Shown here piece by piece: positions 58,101 through 64,000 of a stretch of 64,000 nucleotides of DNA (its first letter is position 1; the number at the start of each line of letters is the position of its first letter). The stretch is taken from positions 310,001 through 374,000 of the forward strand of contig JAQGEQ010000363.1 of NCBI GenBank assembly GCA_034620365.1, in the 5' to 3' direction. The stretch is from Pegea sp. RAD2-039 (Eukaryota; Chordata; Thaliacea; Salpida; Salpidae). The notes beneath the pieces are model-generated. The model was not told the origin of the DNA and searched no databases. It saw only the letters and a program-made list of their open reading frames with translations. Both the position numbers and the translations under genes were made by a program.

Positions 58101-60057
58101 ATGCTTCTGTAGATTCATCAAATCATAACAATGGAAAAATCAAGGATCATAAAGTTGGGATGTTTCCAAGATTAAAAAAGAAGTTTTCTATGAATCGAGG
58201 CAACAGTACTATTCATAAAAAGAATTTATTAAAAGCAACTACGAGTAAAAGTGACAACTTCAGTGAAGGTATTTTGAAGGTTACTTTCCATCAATTATTT
58301 ATTGATTCTAAAACTCAGCAGATTCTTCAAAAAAACTCTCAATCATTCACCGATCAGCTGACGGAAGATTTCGACCATCTTCTAAAAGCTCCTCCTATCA
58401 ATCAAATGCTCTCAATTCATCCGCAGCAGAAAAAACCGCGATTCTTCGAAGACATTCTACGATAGTAACCACCAAGGATACCGGAATCTCATCTCATCGT
58501 CCAATCAGCGACTGTTATGGAGAAATTCGAGCGCAGACTTTACTTTATGCCGGATTAAACAGCGGAACGATCCAAGAAGAAGAGGAAGAGCTAATAGAAG
58601 ATGGAGGATACGAGATTGATTGTAGTAGAAGCGATATTGAAGTTCGATGTCTTTCAAAGAAGAACTCTTCGATGATTAATCAAAGTATCCGACATTCGAT
58701 GAGACCGATGAGAGACTACGAATCTGTGAAACTGGATTTTCCGAAAGCACATTACATTAGTTTAAAAGAATTGTCCAATCACCAAGCTCCATTTCGATTC
58801 AACTCCCGACTCTATCTTGATTCTCCTCCACCAATCAATCGATGGAGACATTTGGAAAATGTGTACGGGACCTGGTCCAAACGGTCTCAGACACGTGATA
58901 GACAGACCATAGATCGACAAAGGACATGGACCACTCGTCCACATCTCCTAGAACCTCTTCAACGTACTGACCCACAAGCTAGTAGTGATGTGGTAAAAGT
59001 GAATGACGTGAAGTTAGAGGACAGCACCTTGAAACCATCTGTCATCAACTCGTCTAACTCGATGCCTTCTATTTTACCTCAACCAACTAACAAGTGTGAC
59101 GTCATTTCCGCCCAGCCACGTCGCTCCGTATCCGGTGATAATCTATCAGAAGTGATGTCATCAAAGGAAAAGACTTCAAGTGATGAAGTCGAGAAGTTGG
59201 AAGATGAGGATCAGTCGGATTTCAATTCTCTTCCAACTTCTCGTCAAAATCAAGATCTTTCTGATCCGAAAACGACGCGGATTCTTAATGACGTCACATC
59301 GTCGTCTAGTGGATATGAAAGTCGCAACGCTTCTGCTTCGTCGTCATCTGAGTCTTCGGCGTCTCAGTTACGTCATGCTACGCTTCACTGCGCCGAGATT
59401 CCATCTTTGCTTCGACCAGCTTCGTTGTCACTCAAGTGTGACGGGACACGTGATAGACTCGAAGAAGTGAAAAGAAGCACGACAAAGCTGGATGCTCTTC
59501 ACTTGATGCATCCAGAGAACCTCAGGTTGATCCTCGTTGATGAAAGGAGTCTTTTCGAATCTTGAGATTTTTTTCAGCAAAAGAGATACGTCATCAGTTG
59601 ATGATAAATATGAGTGGGATTTGGAAAACGCGATCAAGTCCGACATCTTGGACGCTCTTCATAATTACAGATCACACAAAAACCTCACTCCTCAAGTCAA
59701 GCTCAATAATATAAGTTTGGATTCAAGTCCAGCTCCTAGAGAAGATCCTAATCTTGCTCGTGATCCTTTTGTAAGTTTCATTTCTAAATTCTGATTAATT
59801 TTTGAGTTTCTAATTCAGATCGATGAAAGATGTTCGGAAAACAGTGAAGAAGATGAAAGTTATTCGAAGGAGAGTATGGAAAAAAGGTGCTTCCCCGTTT
59901 CTTGTTAAAAGTTCAATTTTATGATTTACTTCGAGTAATTGAGTTTACTGATGTTTAATTGAATCTCTAATCTCTTTACAGATGTGCTGCTCTGAAAAAG
60001 GAGTATCGTCAATATAAATATTTCCAGAAGTTTAACGTCGATACTACAAACTGTTGA
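40144..60057 (+). CDS. IGSF9: IGSF9/Turtle-type neuronal adhesion receptor, complete
   Basis: Type I receptor of 1409 residues; the family guides dendrite branching, axon tiling and synapse maturation. Twenty-three in-phase exons: 40144-40195, 45683-45874, 46454-46495, 46578-46742, 48385-48411, 49446-49594, 50729-50858, 51109-51214, 51264-51445, 51744-51889, 51939-52196, 52253-52415, 52505-52616, 53100-53275, 53349-53705, 53758-53904, 54532-54574, 57970-58052, 58113-58268, 58319-59525, 59578-59770, 59819-59886, 59982-60057. Order: signal peptide (1-17), five Ig domains (about 20-538), two FN3 (538-750), membrane span (about 769-795), Ser-rich cytoplasmic tail. Diagnostic matches to human IGSF9 as remembered: FYSCTPYNIIGTHGESP, ISWVPGFDGG, and tail motifs TSSVDDKYEWD and RCAALKKEY. 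Five Ig plus two FN3 excludes Robo (three FN3). The tail ends in NC, not a usual PDZ ligand. The 27-nt exon 48385-48411 is the least certain. Confidence 0.94.
42883..42892. promoter_or_regulatory. E-box palindrome GTCACGTGAC in IGSF9 intron 1
   Basis: Exact 10-bp palindrome of USF/TFEB type in a compositionally complex patch (42600-42910) of an otherwise AT-rich intron. Being non-coding, it is the copy likeliest to be regulatory. Confidence 0.4.
43736..43759. promoter_or_regulatory. RFX-like X-box next to a CRE palindrome
   Basis: GTTGCTAGGTAAT (43736-43748) is one base from the RFX half-site consensus on its right arm. TGACGTCA follows at 43752-43759, three bases on. X-box plus CRE is a known composite arrangement (for example in MHC class II promoters). 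A similar GTTGCTAGGTGAT occurs at about 20385 in a CEP76 intron. Confidence 0.3.
47289..47303 (+). promoter_or_regulatory. CTCF-like motif in an IGSF9 intron
   Basis: CCGCTAGGTGGCGGT lies in a short GC-rich island (about 47270-47315) inside the AT-rich intron between exons 4 and 5. It differs from the CTCF core by G for A at position 3. It is non-coding and isolated, so it is the best candidate of the three such motifs for a real binding site. Confidence 0.4.
51733..51740. promoter_or_regulatory. CRE palindrome TGACGTCA at an IGSF9 splice acceptor
   Basis: The palindrome ends three bases before the exon that starts at 51744; the acceptor reads GACGTCACAG. It lies in the intron but within the acceptor region, so it may be sequence context rather than a regulatory site. 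Confidence 0.25.
51890..51938 (+). other. 49-nt IGSF9 mini-intron with two CRE palindromes and an E-box
   Basis: The intron contains TGACGTCA twice (51897-51904 and 51908-51915) and ACACGTGC, and ends TTGCAG. It joins GAGAAG to ACGAATCGG in phase 0, restoring the Ig4 domain up to YSCTPYN. About a third of the intron is made of the two palindromes, an unusual density. Confidence 0.7.
53392..53406 (-). promoter_or_regulatory. CTCF-like motif inside IGSF9 coding exon 15
   Basis: The minus strand reads CCACCAGGTGGCGCT, a full match to the CTCF core as I remember it. It encodes IAPPGG in the linker before FN3-2, so protein constraint alone could explain it. A weaker relative (TCGCTAGTGGGCGC, minus strand) lies near 53785. 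Confidence 0.3.
54331..54400 (+). repeat. Perfect 2 x 35-bp tandem duplication in an IGSF9 intron
   Basis: The unit begins GAAAAATCTAAAATAAACTA and ends AAATATAAAA; the second copy starts at 54366 with no mismatch seen. This suggests a very recent duplication. It lies in the intron 53905-54531. Confidence 0.85.
54575..57969 (+). other. IGSF9 intron 17 (3.4 kb)
   Basis: Separates the juxtamembrane exon from the cytoplasmic tail exons. Mostly AT-rich. A more complex island at about 55740-55990 (AGGGCGCCAAAAGTTATC and neighbours) is a possible regulatory element. The ORFs at 55428-55649 (-) and 56137-56328 (+) look like chance. Confidence 0.5.
59097..59104. promoter_or_regulatory. TGACGTCA within IGSF9 coding sequence
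   Basis: Encodes part of CDVIS in the cytoplasmic tail. A second coding copy lies at 59289-59296 (part of NDVTS), and a third coding copy at 542-549 in the left-edge gene. Recorded because the octamer is over-represented in exons as well as introns. Confidence 0.25.
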
Positions 60058-60844
60058 ATTTGCTGCTCTAACTGACTTTTTTCTTTAAAATTCTGGATTT
60101 TATGTTTTTTATTTGTGTGATTCAAGATTGTAAGTTGAAAATAAAAAAAAATGATTATTAAAATTTACTTTTGGTAATTTAAATAAGTCTGGAATTAGTT
60201 TCTGGCAAACAGAATTAGTTCAAATTTGAAAACTTTTTTATTTGAAACAACACACAAGAACATTTTAGTCAGAAATTGAATTTTATTCACTTGTAAAAAA
60301 ATCTATTTCCAAAAAACTTGTGGAGCTTGGTAAGATTCATTTTGGTTGTTGACTACACAAGAAGAAATAGCTCTATAAGGATCCTAATTTACGAGGAGTT
60401 GTAACTCTGGTATGATGTCTTTCCATGGATTTCAAGCACAGCAGTCAAATTTTACCTTCTAGCAAATATTTTAATTAGTAAATTCTTACCCAACACTAAA
60501 AAAATTGATTTGGTTTTGACCTACAATTAATTAAAAATAATTTGTTGCTTTGATCTGATATGTACAAGATATCTTCTTATGTAATAGAAGGTTGAATCTT
60601 AATCGTTAAACTTAAGGATGTCGACTATTTGTAGATTTATGGCTTAAGTTCAAATCAATATTGTGAGTTAAACGAAATTGATAGAAAAAAAATAGGAAAA
60701 AAAGACTTAAATCAAATTGATGTTTATTTCAGTTTCTGATATTTTTAACTAAAAAGTATTTATTTTTTGTAAAATACAAGATTCAAACGAGAAGTAACTG
60801 ACTGAAGGTGGGTTTACTAAAATGTTGTAAAAGTAACAAGTATT

Positions 60845-60918
60845 TTTATTACAATAAGCGAGAAGGAGGCTGCCTGAAAAGAGCACCTCTCACTAACACA
60901 CATTCTCACAAATAATAC
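60845..60918 (-). repeat. Dispersed short repeat, copy 3
   Basis: The minus strand reads TATTTGTGAGAATGTGTGTT, then AGTGAGAGGTGCTCTTTTC, then AGGCAGCCTCC, then CTTATTGTAATAAAAATA. It is very close to copy 4, in opposite orientation and about 1.7 kb away. Confidence 0.75.
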
Positions 60919-62548
60919 TCAAAACTTGTGGTATACTTGAACAAAAATTGCAAAAAAAGCTTTCGAAAAATTTGTTAATTTGAATTTAAATAATTAATCT
61001 AAATCTTTAAAGCAAGAAATAGGAACAAATAACTATATAAAAGACAACTTAGTAGCATCTTTAACTACTAAACACAGAAAATAAAAAGACACTTATCGGT
61101 GAGTGTTGTATAAGAAATAGAGGAAATTAAAATCAAAAAGAAAAATAATACTTTGCAAACCTGGTGACGTCACGATAATCACTTTCTTTTTCCAAGCATC
61201 AAGTTAATTTGGTTTATTAAACTAAAAACCTTTTTAATTGACAAATCAGTCGGCAAATCAGAATATATAATCTGGACTTTTTATTAAAAAGTTTAAAAAG
61301 CATATTATCAAAATCAATTATTAAACCAATAACAGATTTCAGCAAGCAATTACACCAGAGTTAATACAAGTTTGTTTGTATTTAAACTATCAAATTATTT
61401 AAATATTTTTTAGATTATCAAATCACTGTATTTGAGGTTTACAAAATTGTCAGCAAGTTTCCTCAGTTTTAAATATAAATTAAAAGAATCAGTAATCCAT
61501 CTTAATGTTTACAATTTCAATGTAAGAATTGTTATATATTAGTAAACAAAAATCTCAAATAAAATTAATATAAACAACAGTGATGATAATTATTTGAAAA
61601 AAGCTTTATTCAATCGTAAAAACGGAAAGTAACAAAGGCAAACACGAGAAGTAATCCTATTGTCAGTTACATACTCGTTTAGTATTCATGTTGATTTTAT
61701 ATTCCAATAAGGCTTTTAATTACTTTCATGTTTCTATACTCTTCCAACAACTCATGAGGTTCTATTACATTAGGTCAACAATTACTCATTTCTTCACCGC
61801 CTTAGATTTGTAAGCAAATTTCCAATAATACTATTTAACTTTTAAATTTACATTTTACTTGTAAATGGCTTTAATGCGGAATTAACTTTTGAACTTTATT
61901 TTCTGTACTGACTGCTACTATTTCACCATCTAGACTCAACAATTTGTAGTTTCCTTTGCGGATAGGAAACAACTTATGAAAGAAGATGTGTATAAGGAAG
62001 AAATACAAATAATAAGAAAATATTTTTTATAGTTTTATTATCAACTGCCGATCTCTTTATTTGTAATTAAAATGTTGATTTAAAGGATAAGTTTCTCGAA
62101 TCAAAAAATTAAAAAGCTTCTTAACAATATATAACTTTACAAAACATTAGCTATGTAAATATTGTCAAACATTAAAAGCAAGTAGTTGAAAAAAACAAAT
62201 TTAAACTCAATTTATGAAATTTTTAAATGTCACTTAATTCAATTTTTTCAGTAATTAAACTAAAAAGCATTTATTTTCAATTTGGGTTTTTAAATAATCT
62301 ATCCTATTACACATAATATATTTGCATAAAAGCAAATAATAAAAAGTTTTCAAAGCAAGGCCTATTTATCCTGTATTTTGAAATATGTAATACGTATTTA
62401 ATGATGATTTTACTTGCAAAGGAAATTCAAACTTTCACAAGGTGTTTTGTTAAAATAAAAAAGTATTCAGTTTAGAAAGTTTAGGAAGCCTTTTGTTATA
62501 CGCTCGAAAAATGTTCTTTAATTTTTTTGTTATTATTATTAAAGATCT

Positions 62549-62631
62549 AATTTGTGAGAATGTGTGTTAGCGAGAGGTGCTCTCTTTAGGCACCCTCCTT
62601 CACATTTATTGTAATAAATAAATAAATAAAT
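62549..62631 (+). repeat. Dispersed short repeat, copy 4 (best preserved)
   Basis: It reads AATTTGTGAGAATGTGTGTT, then AGCGAGAGGTGCTCTCTTT, then AGGCACCCTCC, then TTATTGTAATAAATAAATAA. The GAGGTGC...GCACCCTC arms could pair as a bulged hairpin. The TAAA-type tail suggests the 3' end of a SINE or non-LTR LINE; no upstream LINE coding sequence was recognised here. Confidence 0.75.
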
Positions 62632-63237
62632 TATCTATTTTTGTTGAATTTAAACTAGATTTATTAAAAATAGTTCAAAATTCTTATTTGTGTAAATTTT
62701 GTTGACTAGTTTTGTTCAATATCAACCAAACTCTTTTCAATACAAAGTATTTTTTCAAATAGCTGTTTTAGCCTGCGCGAAAGGGGGTTTCCCGACCCTG
62801 TAGAAGTCGACGTAATCATTACAATTTAAAATATCCGATATCTGATTTGTTTATTATTTAATTTTACATTAATTTGATCTGTTTACAATTATTTAGTTTA
62901 TCACTTTTATTAATTTATTTCTTTGTTAATTTACTGGTTTTGTATTTATGCTTATTTTTTCAAGGTATTAGCAATTAGAAAGTATTTTATTAATAATAAA
63001 CAACTTACTTAACAATTTACTTAACTTAAACTAAAATCAAAATACTATTTAATTAATATCTAAATTGTTTTTTTTTAGTTAATGAAATATTTATTTTTGA
63101 ATTTTCCTTTTCATTTATTATTGTTTTTTGTTATTAATGTTTATATTGTTTTTAATAACATTATCATCTTTAAAACTAATTATTTTGCAGAATTTATAAA
63201 AAGTCTTAGTTGCTTATTTCTGTAAGCTGATTTAAAT

Positions 63238-63657
63238 ATGAATGACGGATTTATTTTGATTGTTTCAATTGGAAATACATTTTTCCTCATTTTTCTTTCA
63301 GTATATTTTGTATCCTTCAAATATTTTAAAACAGTTTTTAAAGTATTTAAGCAACTTATTTAAAGTAATGATTAATATTGTATTTAATCTTTATTAGTAG
63401 TTATTTTGATATATAAAATATATTTTCTTGTATTAAAACTTCTTTAAAGATTTTCTTTAACAATAAATTTTTAAGTTGATTACACTTTCTGACCTAGAAT
63501 GTGATTATCTCAATGCTTCCACATGTTGCAAAAGAATGAACAAATACATTGTAGCAGAAGTTGTTTCAGTTTGTCTCAACCTTATTTTTATGATGCTTAA
63601 TAAAAGTTTATTTAAATTTCTTTTTCAACTTCCACTGGCCCTATATTTGATTAACAG
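63238..63657 (+). CDS. CNIH4: Cornichon homologue 4, first two exons (partial, gene continues past right edge)
   Basis: Cornichons are ER-export cargo receptors that load membrane proteins into COPII vesicles; CNIH4 acts on GPCRs in mammals. Exon 1 is 63238-63309 (M start, hydrophobic, ending FLIFLSVYF). Exon 2 is 63476-63657, opening LITLSDLECDYLNASTCC and ending in phase 2 at LINR. The CNIH4 hallmark ITLSDLECDY is kept, and the order FLSVYF + ITLSDL across the splice matches human CNIH4. Hydrophobic segments in exon 2 (LIFMMLNKSLFKFLF) correspond to a membrane span. No further exon was seen before 64000, so the remaining half lies outside the window. CNIH1-3 are excluded by the ITLSDLECDY motif. 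Confidence 0.9.
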
Positions 63658-64000
63658 GTTTTTTAAATTCTTTTTTGTCTTTATTATGAGATATTAAATA
63701 AGTTTTATGCTCTTTTGTTTTAATGATCATTTAAAAATATCTAAATCAGCTGTAAGTAGCTGTTTTTGTTAAATAAATATTTTATTTGTTTTCATTGATT
63801 ATTATCAATCATAAAACATGATATTTTAAAGCATCAGTATAAATTTAATTTATGAAGTTAATTTTTACGAAGAAAATGTGAATATTTCAACATAAATAGT
63901 TTATCTTTGAATATACTTGAAGACATAGCTAAAAGATTATATATTGTGTAAAATTATATTATTTTTAGACTCAGCTTTTGATCAATTTAGTTTCTATTAT
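63658..64000 (+). other. Intron 2 of cornichon-4, to window edge
   Basis: AT-rich, starts with GTTTTTTAAATTC after the donor at 63657. No exon or other feature seen. Confidence 0.5.

Larger units (their letters stand above)
60058..63237. other. Intergenic between IGSF9 and cornichon-4
   Basis: About 3.2 kb, AT-rich. It holds two oppositely oriented copies of a dispersed repeat (60845-60918 and 62549-62631), a TGACGTCA at 61165, a short ORF of possible transposon origin at 61871-61981 (-), and a GC-rich block at 62770-62815. IGSF9 poly(A) signals are likely near 60140 (AATAAA-like runs). Confidence 0.5.

Noticed and set aside
40144-60057. Roundabout (Robo) receptor
   Set aside because: First impression from Ig and FN3 domains. 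Only two FN3 domains are present, and several stretches, including the C-terminal motifs, match IGSF9/Turtle instead.
60865-60900. Histone mRNA 3' stem-loop in repeat copy 3
   Set aside because: CTCTTTTCAG resembles the histone loop, but the arms do not pair over six bases, the other repeat copies lack it, and no histone gene is near.
1-64000. tRNA, rRNA, spliced-leader RNA, CRISPR arrays, operons
   Set aside because: No cloverleaf, rRNA core, SL donor structure or regular spacer array was recognised on either strand. Gene spacing is not operon-like.

Overview
The window is AT-rich animal (bilaterian) DNA, by eye about 70% A+T. It holds spliced protein-coding genes and no bacterial, CRISPR or rRNA features. 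Gene content (claudins, a matrix metalloproteinase, an IGSF9/Turtle receptor, CEP76, POLDIP3, CRIPT, cornichon-4) is metazoan. Introns are bimodal: many are 48-57 nt, others reach 5.5 kb. I could not place the clade. All gene models were assembled by hand from GT-AG sites, phase bookkeeping and remembered family sequences.

Layout: (1) 1-4453, minus: a long disordered acidic/serine-rich protein running off the left edge; its N-terminus resembles a Rab-effector helix. (2) 4.8-10.1 kb: AT-rich, no gene seen. (3) 10087-12209 and 15616-16519, plus: tandem claudin paralogues with matching internal exon lengths and YV C-termini. (4) 17301-21481, minus: complete 13-exon CEP76. (5) 22926-25964, minus: a 13-exon matrix metalloproteinase with an intact frame but a lost catalytic zinc site. 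(6) 27904-30736, minus: POLDIP3/SKAR with a tandemly duplicated exon; first exon not found. (7) 32674-32979, minus: intronless CRIPT. (8) 33-39.3 kb: AT-rich, with a stray copy of the metalloproteinase last exon and, at 39.4 kb, an unrecognised exon-like ORF. (9) 40144-60057, plus: complete 23-exon IGSF9/Turtle receptor (five Ig, two FN3, one membrane span). (10) 63238-right edge, plus: the first two exons of cornichon-4.

The genes form no operon or pathway. Surface and matrix functions (claudins, IGSF9, metalloproteinase) are interspersed with housekeeping genes for the centriole, mRNA export and ER export. The most notable observations are the zinc-site-less metalloproteinase, a parallel loss of the Cys/His pair in CEP76, strong over-representation of the palindrome TGACGTCA, CTCF-like motifs, the POLDIP3 exon duplication and a four-copy dispersed repeat.
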